Shown: positions 24,297-36,185 of the stretch, piece by piece
How the letters are laid out: each line of letters starts with the position of its first letter
How positions within the stretch are numbered: position 1 is the first letter of the stretch
NCBI GenBank assembly: GCA_026929865.2
Contig: CM049397.1
Coordinates: forward strand, 30,570,698 to 30,634,697
Length of the DNA stretch: 64,000 nt
Direction of reading: 5' to 3'
Source: Hyperoplus lanceolatus
Lineage: Eukaryota > Chordata > Actinopteri > Uranoscopiformes > Ammodytidae
Translations under genes and position numbers: made by a program
The notes under the pieces: generated by a model
Seen by the model: the letters and a program-made list of their open reading frames with translations, nothing else
Told to the model about the DNA's origin: nothing
Database searches by the model: none

Positions 24297-25975
24297 CTTT
24301 TTCATTCAAAGGTTTTTTTATTCATCAAAAGATTTGCGAAGCAAATACAGTACAATGATTTAGTTTTTCCCCTTTTTTCTTCCCCCGAACACACCCCGCC
24401 CATATCCCACCCCCCCACCCAACCACAAACAATCCTGCATCAAAAAAAAAAACAGCACACAGAAAAAAAAACAAAAAAACAATACACAATGTTAAAAAAG
24501 TACATAAACGAAATACACGCTACAAGAAACAAATAAACAATCGATATGAAAAAAAAAAGCTACTCTTGTATTGTTGTTGTTGGTTTTATAAAATAATCTA
24601 GGAAGGGGTGCCAAATTCTGTCAAATTTATTCTCGGATCCCTGGGTAGTATAACGTAGTTTCTCTAAATTCATACATGACATAATGTCTCTAATCCAATG
24701 TGAGTGGGAAGGAGGAGCAGGATCTTTCCACTTGAGTAAGATAGCCCTACGAGCAAGTAATGAGGTGAAGGCCAGTACCTTCAACTTCACTTTAGGCAAG
24801 CCCGGATTTGGAGCAATGCCAAAAATTGCAGTGTAAGGGTTCGGCTCAATTTGATGCTGAAGTACTTCAGAAATTGTTTGAAAAACTGATGTCCAGAACT
24901 CAGTCAAGGTGGGACACAACCAGTACATGTGAAAGAGTGATGCCGGTGCGCTCTTACAGCTATCACAGGTCGGGTCTACATCGGGGAACATACGAGCTAA
25001 TTTAGTTTTAGATATGTTGATACGATGTACTACTTTAAATTGCACAAGAGCATGTCGGGCGCACATGGAGGTAGAGTGTATCCGATCGGACTGAATCCCA
25101 CATGCGATCTGTGAAGGCAGAACCTAGGTCCTGCTCCCACAGTGTTCTTATAGCTGCTAATGAGGGGCTATGCAACTTCGGAATAAGGTTGAAAAACACA
25201 GAAATTAAGCCTTTTAATGTGGGGTTTACCGGCTGGCGGTTTGTGGGGGAATTGGGGAATTAACTTCTGCGTAAAATGCCTGATTTGCAGAAATCGGAAA
25301 AAATTAGTCTTTTCGATACCAAAATGTTTTGTCAATTGAGAAAAACTAGCAAATAGATCATTAATAAATAAATCACAGATGCATTTTAAGCCTTTTTTAT
25401 GCCAGATCTTGAATGCACCATCCACTGTCGAGGGAGTAAACAAATGATTAGCTGCAATTGGGCTGAAAAGTGAAAAATTCTGCATTCCAAAATTCTTCCT
25501 AAATTGGGTCCAAATTCGAAGGGAGTGCTTAATCACGGGACTACTGTTGGAAATAGCCGAAGAGAGTGGAGGTGCGGCGCTTAAGAGGGCAGATAGAGAC
25601 AATGGGCTAATAGCGCTGGACTCCATTGTTACCCAGACTGGGGCTGAGTCGTCAAGGTGAAAATGCACCCAATACACTAAAGAACGGATATTAGCAGCCC
25701 AGTAATAGTATTGGAAATTAGGCAGGGCCATTCCACCTGTTTGTTTGGGTCTTTGAAGAAAAGCTTTCCGTAACCGAGGGTGTTTACCATTCCAAATATA
25801 ATTTATCATTAAAGAGTCAAGGGTCTGAAAAAAGGATTTGGGGAGAAAGATGGGGAGACATTGGAATAGATATAGGAACTTTAGGAGTAAGTCCTTTTTC
25901 AGATCAACAAAAAATCTCTCCCATGAATCCATGAGTGTTGATCCAGCAGGAGCTCTGTAAAGAAACACTTTTCTG
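24297..25975 (-). mobile_element. 5'-truncated L1/Tx1-type LINE, 3' half of ORF2 plus 3' UTR
   Basis: On the minus strand, codons from about 25960 read FLYLFQCLPIFLPKSFFQTL, then RLRKAFLQRPKQTGGMALPN, the post-reverse-transcriptase region of L1/Tx1 ORF2 proteins. Frame 24560-25066 continues HALVQFKVVHRINISKTKLA, FPDVDPTCDSCKSAPASLFH and YWLCPTLTEFW, the C-terminal CCHC-like region. Between them the frame is broken once near 25080-25165, where LWEQDLGSAFTDRMWD is visible in a different frame. The A-rich 3' UTR runs to about 24297. It is dead by 5' truncation and frameshift. Confidence 0.9.
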
Positions 25976-26640
25976 GAATGATTATTAAGCACCCTCTCCT
26001 CATGTAATCCTTTGGCTGCCGTTTGCTTTCGTTGGCACCTCACAGCACATACATTTGTTTAACAGCAAAACAGAAGGAACGGCTCACGGTTGTTTTACTT
26101 GCGGGAGTGTCGGCAGATTCTTATTTTTATTATTTTCTTACAAGCTGAATCATTAAAACTGAGAAATTAAGTGGCATGGTGAATTATTTGTTCAGAAAAA
26201 CTCAAATCCACAAACGGAGGGATCATCTTTTTGTTATACTGGGCCCAAAGGCTGCAACGTGCGCGATTCCCACAGCCCAGAACAAAGAGATGAAAATATA
26301 CTGAAAGTGGATGAGTGGACTGACTGACTACCATGCTGAAAAACACACTTGAAAGCCCAAAGAGTACATGTCGACATCCCTTATCACTTCTATGGTCTGG
26401 TAGAGTGTTTCCTGTTCCAACATGAAATTGGTCCAAAGGCACAAAGCCAGGTACTGTACAGAAACAATGTAACAGTATATCAAGAAATGATTGTATCAGA
26501 GCACAGAGTCCGGATCTATAATTACAATTTTTAATTATGTGCAATATTGCTCACTTTTTATTTACTTATTTTATTGACTTTTATTGTTTGTCCATCTTGT
26601 TGTTTTTGAATTGTACTGTCCGTAACTTACTGCATGATCT
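25930..26640. other. Unrecognised sequence 5' of the L1-like LINE
   Basis: The open frame entering the LINE from the 5' side (to 26043 on the minus strand) starts with about 45 codons, such as HSRKVFLYRAPAGSTLMD, that do not resemble ORF2. This may be a junction with other DNA. A 125-residue minus-strand frame at 26167-26544 has no recognisable domain and no supporting signals. Confidence 0.4.
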
Positions 26641-26644
26641 ACTA

Positions 26645-26646
<2 letters not shown>

Positions 26647-26719
<73 letters not shown>
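26647..26719. repeat. CT microsatellite
   Basis: Pure (CT)n of about 72 bp. Confidence 0.97.
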
Positions 26720-26722
<3 letters not shown>

Positions 26723-26727
26723 ATCCA

Positions 26728-26850
26728 ATGACAAAGAAAGGCTCCAGTCTTTAGCTGCTCTGCACTGGCTCCCTGTCTCCTCCATAATTGATTTTTTAAG
26801 TCCTTTAACTCGTAAACAAAGATCTAAAGGGCTTAGGACCGGCCAACATC
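26728..26850 (+). mobile_element. Short L2-type LINE fragment
   Basis: GCTGCTCTGCACTGGCTCCC corresponds to the conserved LHWLPV region also seen at 20625-20650. The codons are disrupted and the fragment ends near AGGGCTTAGGACCGGCC. Confidence 0.6.
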
Positions 26851-26975
26851 ACAGATCACACCGACTTGGTTTGAGTGTTGCATGCTTTGAAATACTTTTA
26901 TGTGTGGTTGTAATCCGTCGCTGTGAAGCAAAATTGCTCCAGAGGTTCAGTTTTTTCCCCGGCGGCTTTGTTTTT

Positions 26976-26982
26976 ACACACA

Positions 26983-27071
<89 letters not shown>

Positions 27072-27149
27072 TTGGCTGCTCTGATCTGAATCTCACAAAC
27101 TTCAAAAGGAAATAAGAGGTGCTGCAACAAACACAGCGCCTTAACTAAA

Positions 27150-27182
<33 letters not shown>
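26976..27182. repeat. Two CA microsatellites
   Basis: (CA)n lies at about 26991-27069 and 27151-27182. Confidence 0.97.
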
Positions 27183-27184
<2 letters not shown>

Positions 27185-27956
27185 CTGAGATCAGGAGGCC
27201 CCTCTCACATGATGCTGACTTGATGGAACACTGCCTGCAGAAGATCAGTTCTCAGTTCACAGGAACTATTTGATATCACCAAAATCAAAGGCGACTTAAC
27301 CATTAGGTCCCAATGTGTTGACAGGAAGGTATACAGTGTTACCTTTGTCAACACAGTACGATCAATAATAACAAAGATAATGCCTGTCTGTACACATCGG
27401 CTCGTCAAATACCTTAGATGTGAAAGTCAATAACAATCATCACATGGATCAAAGGGAGACTACAGGCTTTAACAGATGAGGCAAAAGTCAGGATAAAAAT
27501 GCCAAAGAATATTAAAAAAATAAAATAAAAAATACATCAACTCTGTACTACTATCTAATAAAGCTTGAAAATGCTCACCTTGCAATGTTCACATGTGTGG
27601 GGCCGAGATTGACTAGCTGACAGCACGTGGACTTTGCTCACACATATCATACCGGGCTGGTCAAGAGAGAGGAGTAATGAATCACACACAGGTAGCCATA
27701 TCTGTCAAGTGATGCTGAAAGTCGATTTTAACACTGGTATAGTGACAGGAAGACATAACAGGGAAGGGAGAAGGAAGCAACGGCTAATAATCTCCTATGG
27801 CTATACAGGATGAAGGTGGAGGTCTTTTGTTCTTTCTAGTTGGCTGCGATTGCTTTATGTTACAGTATATCCGGAAAAAATATAAAAGTTGAAGCAGGCA
27901 GCACTTGGTAACTTCCGAAGCTTGGAAGCAGCAGTTTGCCATAGATAGATGGATGG
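27183..27956. other. Intronic stretch, nothing recognised
   Basis: No gene or repeat family was recognised. Confidence 0.45.
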
Positions 27957-27967
27957 ACTGACTGACT

Positions 27968-28019
<52 letters not shown>

Positions 28020-28021
28020 GG
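27957..28021. repeat. CAGA tetranucleotide array
   Basis: ACTGACTGACTGA leads into about 13 units of CAGA. Confidence 0.97.
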
Positions 28022-28645
28022 GGATAAAAATAGCGGCGAAATGAGCGACGATAAAGTAAAAAGCAGCGGAAAAAATTTCTAAAAATTCTAATTGTCTCTC
28101 CACTCCAGTACTTTGGAGAGATTTTGACTTTTTTGGCATTTGACGGAAAAAAAGAGTCGCAACGTGGAGCACTGCAAACTGTGACCCAAGACACACGTGG
28201 CAGCTAAGACAGTCAACACAGCAAAAAAAAACTGCAGTGTTGATCCTGATCAATCGAAACAACATGAGCCATTACAAACAGGCACAAAATGGAAGACGTG
28301 CCATGGTCCCAAACCACCAGTGTTGTTAGTGGGAGCCTTCCACAAGCTACCAGTTAAAAGACAGAATATAAATGAGGTGCTGCTGCCTCACTGTCTGTTC
28401 ACACTGTGGCAACAGCTGTGAAAAAAAACTCAATCAAAGTTTTTTTTTATTTCACAGCATCTTAACTAGCAGCTGCTGTGTGGTGAATGTCACACCTGCC
28501 ACCCTATGTGTCACCAACACACTCCTTTCAGTGTGTGGCCTTCACTGATACTTAACAAGAGGCAAACCCGGCATACAGAAGACAGCAACTGTACCAAGAA
28601 GTGTGTCTGGGCTTTTTGCACTTATATAGTGTATTTAGTGAGGAC
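28022..28645. other. Intronic stretch, nothing recognised
   Basis: Short open frames on both strands, none with a recognisable product. Confidence 0.45.
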
Positions 28646-28647
28646 CT

Positions 28648-30132
28648 CAGTGTTTCCCGCAGGATTTTTTTCAGCAGCGGTGCTGTGGTCCCCGAACTTT
28701 CTAGGGGGGTCCGGGGGCATGCCCCCCCGGCCAAATTTTTTTGTACCCTGTACATTGGAATCCATGAATCTTGTGCACTTTGAGAGGAGAATATGCACTT
28801 AAATCCTATTCACACAGTCCTGTGTATTACTGTAGATAGGATTATTGGTGTTGTAACTTTGCCTTTTGTGTCTTCATTTACAGATTTTGACATTTTTGTA
28901 TAGAAATTAATATTTAAACAAAAAATGCCACAAGGCAAAAATTATTTGCACAATTTATTTACAGATTTTTGCCTAATGCTTAAACACTAAAATGGTTGCT
29001 ATGCCCAAAGCATTACAACCTCTGACATTTGTAACCATGCCCTAAACAAAAGCACCAACCCTACAAACACAATAAGTGCTTTGCACTGTGTTTGAAATTC
29101 TCCAACACACTTCTTTCAAAACACTACACACTGTTTTTTTTACATAAGACACATTGTTAAAAAATTAAATCTCCTGCAATCATGGGCAAAACACCTCTCA
29201 GGATCTACCACTGCACCCTCTCTCTCTTGTTCTCCTTGCTTCTCTGTCACTTCTCTTTCCTCGCTCACTTGGTCTACCTGTATTTTCTGTAATAAACTCG
29301 AGCACTTAAACAACAAGTAAGAAATGCTAGAAATCTTATTTGTTTCCTTCAAATTACCCTATATACATGTATTTGTAATGTTCAAATAATATCACCTTGC
29401 ATTATGCATTCAAATCCAAAAGAAAATTCTCATTAGCTTGAAAGTTTGCTTCCCTAATTTGCTTTACTAACCTCAGCTCCTCCATTGTCCCCGTCTGCCT
29501 TTCTTTTTCACCCAGCATCTGCAAATGTAATATATATTATTTAACTATGTATATATACATTGTGCACAGTGCATCCCTTAAGAGCTTGTACCAGCCTTTT
29601 AACCTTTGAGCCCTAAGCCATTTTTGAGATGTTTTGGTTTACCTGGATTTATTCTCTTATTAAGATTGCATTCATCACCCCTATAATGCATAGCTGTCAA
29701 GCTATCATTTATTTGGGTCACAACCTGGACTATCAGAATATGTGTGCTGCAGTGCTGTCGTTTGAATGTAGGAAATTATCAATTAGACAGTAAAAAAGCT
29801 AAAAATATCTCACAATTATGTATTGATATGACATAAAAAGGCAAATTGATTGAGCTTGTTATTGCTTAAACACTTCTTCTTTGTCTTGGGAGTCAATAAA
29901 TGATGCGAAAATTATAAAATAAATTTAAGTTATACATAATAGAAACTATTCATGCTCTTTTAAAAAGTCCATAGGCTTTTTCCCTTTCCCTGCATTCATG
30001 CTAATGCCCACATGCTTACAGGCGATTAGCATAAATCCCTAACTAAAATACGCGATGAAAACAGATTTTATATGGCAATAAAGAACAACATCGGATCTAA
30101 CAGTATGGATTAATTTTTCAAAGTTCCCGAAA

Positions 30133-30182
<50 letters not shown>

Positions 30183-30624
30183 GTCTACTAGAGGAAAAAC
30201 GGCACGGTTGCGGTTTATAGACAAAATAAAATAAAATTACGATAGGGCTGAGGGTTTTTAACACTGGTGGTCATGTAGCGACACATTTTAGCAACTTACT
30301 CTCTCTCTGTCTCTCTCTCTCTCTCTTTCCTTCTTTCTTCGCTCTTCCGCTTCACTCGCTGCTAGAATCAATGTAACTTTGCAACCGTGTAGGCCACTAC
30401 TGCCAACAACTGCCACACTCGCTGTTCTTTGATGTTGGCTACGTGATTATGTGCCGCATGCTGCGCAATTTACGTTACGCGCTGCCCATTTTCTAAAAGG
30501 AGCTACGTACCAAAAAAAAAGTAAAAAATAGAAAATGCGGAGGAGAAGGATTTTTATAGCAGCGGCGCACGTTCATTCAGCAGCAGCGCTGCGCCGCTGC
30601 TGAATGAACGTGGAGGAAACACTG
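28648..30624. mobile_element. hAT-like non-autonomous element, 1.98 kb
   Basis: Ends are CAGTGTTTCC and GGAAACACTG, the TIR of a common fish hAT group. GACCT occurs immediately outside both ends. An 8 bp duplication is not intact. Near the right end is a 17 bp perfect stem (30568-30584 with 30596-30612) in a GC-rich AGCAGCGGCGC context. No transposase domain is visible in the body. A CA repeat (30136-30177) and a CT tract (30299-30328) sit inside it. Confidence 0.75.
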
Positions 30625-31150
30625 GACCTATTATACTTTTTCGACTTTTATGACTTATAAACGTTTTTCTAATGATTTATAGTCATATTTAACCATACTA
30701 GCGTATCAAATAACTACGTACATGCATTTAGACGTATTCCCTGCTGACCGTCTGGGGTGGCTCTGCAGAGCGCTAAACACTAGGGTAGCCGGTCGAGAAT
30801 TCACTTGTTCAAATCGGTTCAAATTTCCTGCGATCGTGTCATCACGTTCCCGGATTTTTCCTTGTATGGTAATGCTGCAACATGCCCCCACCTTCCTGCT
30901 CAAATCTTCCCGTGCTGCTGAAAGTGTTCCGGAAGGAAGGTAACCAATCACAACGGAGTGGGGTTGGCAGGAGGGGGGGAGGGGGCGGAGAAGCACAAAG
31001 CCGAGTGTGGACAGAGACTGTCGAGTGCGCACAGACGAGAGGAAGAGTTTCCCGAAAATGTACATGGTTTTTGTGCTGTGATTCGTGTCAGGTTACTAGG
31101 AGTCATAACTGAGAAATTAAGACCAGAAAAGTAGTATAATAGGAGATCTT
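30625..31150. other. Intronic stretch with a GC-rich segment
   Basis: 30880-31060 is G-rich (GGGGGGGAGGGGGCGG) compared with its surroundings. No gene was recognised. Confidence 0.4.
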
Positions 31151-31154
31151 TAAG

Positions 31155-31330
31155 TGTGTGTATAAAGCGATAGTTCAACTTCCTGTCTATTTTGCTTCCA
31201 TAACATGTCTACTTTCATACTAGTATAATTGAAGGGTCCAAAATATACATTTAAGTGATTATTTTAGTAAAACCTGTCAGTTTGCATCTGCATATTTCTC
31301 CTATCAAACCATCTTTAACGGCCATTATTT
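31155..31330 (-). repeat. Dispersed repeat, family R8, inverted copy
   Basis: TTTTAGTAAAACCTGTCAGT, CATATTTCTCCTATCAAACC and CCATCTTTAACGGCCATTAT are the reverse of copy 1 motifs near 1065-1150. Confidence 0.6.
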
Positions 31331-31800
31331 CGAAATTATTATTCTTTATTTGTTTGGGACATGTGAGTCGAATCAATTTTTACTATAGAAATGTTTTCAG
31401 CAGCCGAAGAAAAAAATAGGCTGAAAGTGGGACCACATTACAATTTTGTGTTGTAGGCACCAACAGAGATAATAATAGTAATGTTTAGCGATTTACACAA
31501 GCCATTTGTACCGCACCTGGATTTTTCTATGGGCACTTACTGTATAATAGCGCCTAATAGCGAGAAGTCTGGCTTTGTCTAAACGTATTCGAAAGCGTGA
31601 ACGATTGATATATGAACCAACAGCTCGTTACGTCAATTCATTTGTGGAAGTCTATGTTGAATTTCAGACTAATTGGCTGATCTCGGGTCCGTCACTAACA
31701 CGAATGGTACGCGTCTGTACATTGTGGCTCACTGATTGCAGCTGATAACAGATGATTCTCTTCTACGTGCGTAAAAACACACGATCCAATGGCAATGCAA
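31331..31800. other. Intronic stretch, nothing recognised
   Basis: Unique-looking DNA without coding signals. Confidence 0.45.
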
Positions 31801-31810
31801 TTCACACGCT

Positions 31811-31888
31811 TACACACACACAGACACACGCACACATACACACACACAGACACACACACACACCCACACACACACACACAGACACACA

Positions 31889-31925
<37 letters not shown>

Positions 31926-31946
31926 GCACACACCCACACACACACG
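31811..31946. repeat. Interrupted CA microsatellite
   Basis: CA units with frequent CAGACA, CGCACA and CACCCA interruptions, which suggests an older array. Confidence 0.95.
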
Positions 31947-32094
31947 AGCACACAACCTCTTGTGATAACAGCAATCAGTGCAACTACATACTGTTTTCAG
32001 CAATTACAATATAAATGTGTTTTTCGAAAGCTCCCAGTTGGTCTCCTGTCGTCTCCTGTTGATTCCAACAGAGGCAACCTTTTATATTTCTCAC

Positions 32095-33003
32095 AGTGAA
32101 AACGTGACAGTTTTCCCGTTTTTTGTTTTTTAAAAAAAACCCCGTTCAGACACAATTTATCTGACATCTTCACCCGTGCACATGTTTTCAGAGGAAACGG
32201 GATGAAATCGATGTAGTAAGCATGCCAGGCCAGCAGTTGGCGGTACAAGGTAGTAGTAGATAGCTTTTCCGGTACAATTTGATGCATAAAACCTTACTGT
32301 AACCGAAAATGAATGCCACTAACGTTCATAAAGTGGTTGGTGTAAGCTTGGGGTTACAAGTATTGTAAATGACAAGCTTTCTGTCCTCTTATTTCACCGC
32401 ATTGAACTCGTGAAAACAGAAGACTATGCAGATAGTGAAGGGGCTTTGTGAGCGGCTACTTTTCCTGTTAGGCGTACTTCAAAATAAAATTCAACTCACG
32501 TTTGTCCGGTGAAATGCTATTAATGTTTAGCCAGTGAAATGCTTTTACTGTGAAGCCGTAGCCTTAATGCTCCTTTTGTTGAACAGTAACTTAACCGCTG
32601 CGCGCTGAACTTTGGATAGTGTTTTTTAATGTAGAGAGAGCCGTGAACACAAGTTTATTTTGCTAGAAAAAGCGGCAGAGCACAAATCTTTCCCCAGACA
32701 AAGTGGCGGGTGCATGGAATCAATAACTTACTAATAGACTACAGACTAAATTGGCGAGTGTTATAGGCCTATTTAAGCCCTGCACGTTATGTTGTCTTCT
32801 AACTTTAGAACTCGCGTGTGGGTATTGACAGCAAATGTTATAGACTATGCATATGTGAAGTGGAGCCGTGACGTCAGCGTTACCAGGGGAAATGGTTTCG
32901 GTGTTCACACGAAACCAAAACCGTTGTGTTTTCCAAAAAATCCTCCCTGGGACGTGATCTCAAAAACTTGCGGTTTCATGCCTGCGTTTGCTGTTTTCAT
33001 GTA
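32095..33003. repeat. Probable old repeat, left part, interrupted at 33002
   Basis: The region before 33003 (GGTTTCGGTGTTCACACGAA) and after 34114 (TGTTGCCGTGAGAACAGGGC) looks like two halves of one older fish repeat split by the TA-targeted element. The outer limits are uncertain. Confidence 0.4.
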
Positions 33004-33405
33004 GGGAAAGGTGGGGTGATTTGTGCATTTTGGAAGATGCAAAACCCCTTGTTTCTAGAAAACCGTGGAAGAAATTGGAAATGTGACCACATATTTAAGA
33101 AGAGCCATCCATTTGACTCATCCTGTAAAGAAGGGAGACACAAGGAATAAGATATAAGCACATTTAAGCTCAAAAAACTGTGTTTTGCCTTTCAAAGTAA
33201 AATTTCCATGATCAAGGTTTTTTGATTATTGTGTCTGAACAATTATAGACACGTTTGAAAACATTTGACACATGTTTAGTGCTTTGGTATGCTACACTTT
33301 GAGTCTATATAGTTAGCACAATGTCAACCCTAAATTGCTGCATCATGCCTATTATCCAAAATTCTGGGGATGGGGTGATTTGTGCGCAAGGGCCTGGGTG
33401 AGTTA

Positions 33406-33718
33406 TAAGTAAGTAAGTAAGTAAAATGTATTTATAAAAGCACATTTATGACAGTTTGCACTGTCCAAAGTGCTGTACATAGTGCATTCAGTAGGTAAAC
33501 AATGAAGGTACAATAACAATAACCAAAATAAAGACGTAAAGCCCATACATCCACATAAACACAGATAGTAGTGCAGAGGTAAGATAGTTAATGGGGAGGA
33601 AACACCAGGGTGTACATATGGGTTTTGAGCCTTGATTTAAAGGCAGAAATGTAGGGGGAATCACATTTGTCAGGTGGCAGTTGGTTCCACAAGCACGGAG
33701 CAACTAGTGCAAAGTACA
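33406..33718 (-). repeat. Nested dispersed repeat inside the TA-flanked transposon
   Basis: It begins with TAAG units, then ATGTATTTATAAAAGCACAT, CCAAAGTGCTGTACATAGTG and later GGCAGTTGGTTCCACAAGCA. These motifs occur in a known style of fish interspersed repeat. It interrupts the sequence of the host element, so it inserted later. The right boundary is approximate. Confidence 0.55.
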
Positions 33719-33887
33719 TTTCTGAGAGTTGTGCAGTGGCATGGCTGTATACGCTGGTCACCAAAAGAAAGTGATTGTCTACAGTAGCTCAGAAGAGAGT
33801 GACATCTCAATTCCACTTAACGACACCACTGATGAGAGTTCAGATGGCCAGAAAGATGATGATGGTGACTTTGTCATTGTGACACAA

Positions 33888-33930
33888 TGACGCACAAATC
33901 ACCCCACTACGTGGGGTGATTTGTGCGTCA
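33888..33930. repeat. Perfect palindrome with transposon end motif
   Basis: Two 20 bp arms (33888-33907 and 33911-33930) separated by TAC. Each arm contains the GGGGTGATTTGTGC motif of the element ends, so it probably served as a transposase-binding site. Confidence 0.9.
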
Positions 33931-34197
33931 AGACAACTTTTTTTCCGAAGCTATATTTCTTAAACAGTTTATTCCAGATCCAAAGTTTTCATTGCCAGGG
34001 ATGCACAACATCCTGAAATATATGTACATATTTGAGTTGGAGACATAACTGTCAAGGCCTCACTTTAAAATCACTTTGAGTAAAAAAGTTGCACAAATCA
34101 CCCCACCTTCCCCTACATGGTATAGTGCAACCGCAGGAATTTTTCCGCGTTTGCACCGTTTGGTGTTGCCGTGAGAACAGGGCCTAAATGAGCGTGA

Positions 34198-34484
34198 GAT
34201 GGAGTCAGTGATTCTGGAGAATGCATGTTGTTGACAAAATCACTTTTACTGTATGATCTCCACCAGCTATCTGTCCGTACTGTGTGCGATCCAAAAACAT
34301 GTAAGTCTTAGTAAACAGCCTTGGCTCTGTAAACGGGTGTCTTGCTGAAATCTAGGGTGGACCCCTTTTGTTTACAGAACTGTTTAGAGAGCCTAGGCTG
34401 GGTATAAGCACAATATTTTTTTCCAGCGCGCATACAGTACGGACAGGACAGGAAGCAAGATCACCAGAATCGCTGACTCCACCT
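34198..34484 (+). mobile_element. TTAA-4 family element, nearly complete
   Basis: It starts ATGGAGTCAGTGATTCTGGA and ends AGAATCGCTGACTCCACCT before TTAA at 34485. TIRs of about 18 bp are visible. The left TTAA is eroded. Confidence 0.75.
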
Positions 34485-34489
34485 TTAAA

Positions 34490-35630
34490 GCATCAAAAAG
34501 AAAAATATAAAAATGGAAGTAGCAATTTGTGAAAAACATGAAGGAATGAATTGAACTCATTATGAAAATGTATTCCATCATTCATTTTGACGATGAATGG
34601 ATAATACAGCAATCTAACTTATTCCTAGCCCTGTAATACCCTGCCTGAATGGACTAGACTTCCGGTAATGAAAATGTTTTACTGCTTATGTTTCCATTTC
34701 TCTCTGTATACCTTTTTGTTGATAAAGGAAAGTTCTAAGTATTTTGAAAATTTGATTTTTACGATAACTGACTTTATAAATGTATTTTTTTATTCATTTA
34801 ATATCAAGCACATGAATTTCAAAACGAGTCGATACATGAGTGATGATAGCTGCCTCTCAAATTTTGGAGCCATATGCAAGACAAACACACCCAATAATCT
34901 CTATCTCTATTCAGGAATTCAGATCAGCTCCTTCATGTATTGAATAACCAACGTGTGATTATCACAACTGCTGCCAGCAGCATCGCCCCTAAAAATGTCT
35001 TTAGGGAATGTTCTAAAACTGCCGTGGCCAATATATTCATATGGCAATTTTCACAGCATGTGTGCCAGAATGTCTGTGGAGGGGTAAACAATTGAAAATA
35101 CGCAAATATGTAGTTTTGGAATTATAAATTGAGCCGCTGATTGCAAGCGGTTTATTTATGTTAATATAAGTGTTAAATCGCTCTTTATTCATACAGTGAT
35201 CACATACATAATGTGCGCGTTTCATAAAGCCGATCTCTCAGTCAGCTGCTTTGCATGTAATCGGCAAATACACTTATTGGATTATCCCGAAATGTTTATC
35301 CTATCAGAAGAGAGAACGCTACAAACCGACACCCGTCTCACTCATACATACTATATACACTCCATAGTCTCACTGCCGGTGCACGCCAGAGCAACAGATG
35401 GGTGAATGTGTATGCGCCTACAATGGCGGAGCAGGTAAAAATCCTTCCCAATGTCTGTTTGATGGTTTTGATCATGTTTTATCACACTTATGGATCTGAG
35501 ATGATGCTAGATAACTCGCTGCTAAAAGACCGCAGTGCATTAATGTGGTGACGTAGGGACGAGCGAGGGGACTGCTAATTGCAGTAACTGACAGGAAGCT
35601 AGCTGAAAGAACCATTCCGCTTACAGCACC
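34490..35630. other. Intronic stretch, mostly unrecognised
   Basis: AT-rich. At its right end, CTTACAGCACCT is followed by TTAA (35632-35635), possibly the right end of another TTAA element whose left end I could not find. Confidence 0.4.
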
Positions 35631-35635
35631 TTTAA

Positions 35636-36143
35636 GCATTTTTTCGCTCGTTCATTCGGTTGCACTTTTCTCTTTCAATTTCAGTCTGCTAAAGCTGGGG
35701 AAGTCGGAGAAAAGAAAAAGTTTTTCCACCAGCGGATATCTCTTCTGGAAGAGGATATTATGTAGAAGTGGCAGAAGGAAATGCAAATGTGTATTATCCA
35801 GTCTGTCAGAAATTGCTGTGAGCCTGTGTCAAGCTTGTATTTCCAAATACAGGCTTCATAACACCATGTATTTATGGATACACACATCATGTGCACATTA
35901 TACGCATGATGATACAGCCTGTCTCTGGCTTTAAAAAAACACAGTATTTCTGCTCTGTTGACACCCAAGCCCAATGCAGATGGCGACCCGCTCAGCCAAG
36001 AACATTTAGAAAAACAGTTTGACCCCTCAATGAAGTTTTTTTTTCTTAATACATTTTGACTTGCATTTTCATCCCATGTTGTAGCATGAGACATAATTTA
36101 TTTATACCTAAAAGTGCTAGGAGGAACTTTTTAATATCTCTGA
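35636..36143. other. Intronic stretch, nothing recognised
   Basis: A 137-residue minus-strand frame (35681-36094) has no recognisable domain and no splice support. Confidence 0.4.
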
Positions 36144-36150
36144 ACACACA

Positions 36151-36182
<32 letters not shown>
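36144..36182. repeat. CA microsatellite
   Basis: Short (CA)n immediately beside the inverted-repeat arm that starts at 36185. Confidence 0.95.

Positions 36183-36184
<2 letters not shown>

Positions 36185-36185
<1 letters not shown>

Larger units (their letters stand above)
33004..34113 (+). mobile_element. TA-flanked DNA transposon derivative with subterminal iterated motif
   Basis: Ends are GGGAAAGGTGGGGTGATTTG and its inverted complement, with TA at 33002-33003 and 34114-34115. This is the Tc1/mariner/pogo target. The 14 bp motif GGGGTGATTTGTGC recurs at 33013, 33372 and 33913, the last in a perfect palindrome. A frame ending near 33890 encodes KVIVYSSSEESDISIPLNDT followed by DDDGDFVIVTQ and stop, which looks like an acidic transposase C-terminus. 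Another repeat is nested at about 33406-33718. Confidence 0.72.

Noticed and set aside
26167-26544. 125-residue minus-strand frame
   Set aside because: No recognisable domain, no splice sites and no similarity I can name; probably chance.
30722-31112. Possible gene start in the GC-rich segment at 30.7-31.1 kb
   Set aside because: Overlapping frames on both strands have no domain, no splice-site pattern and no continuation.
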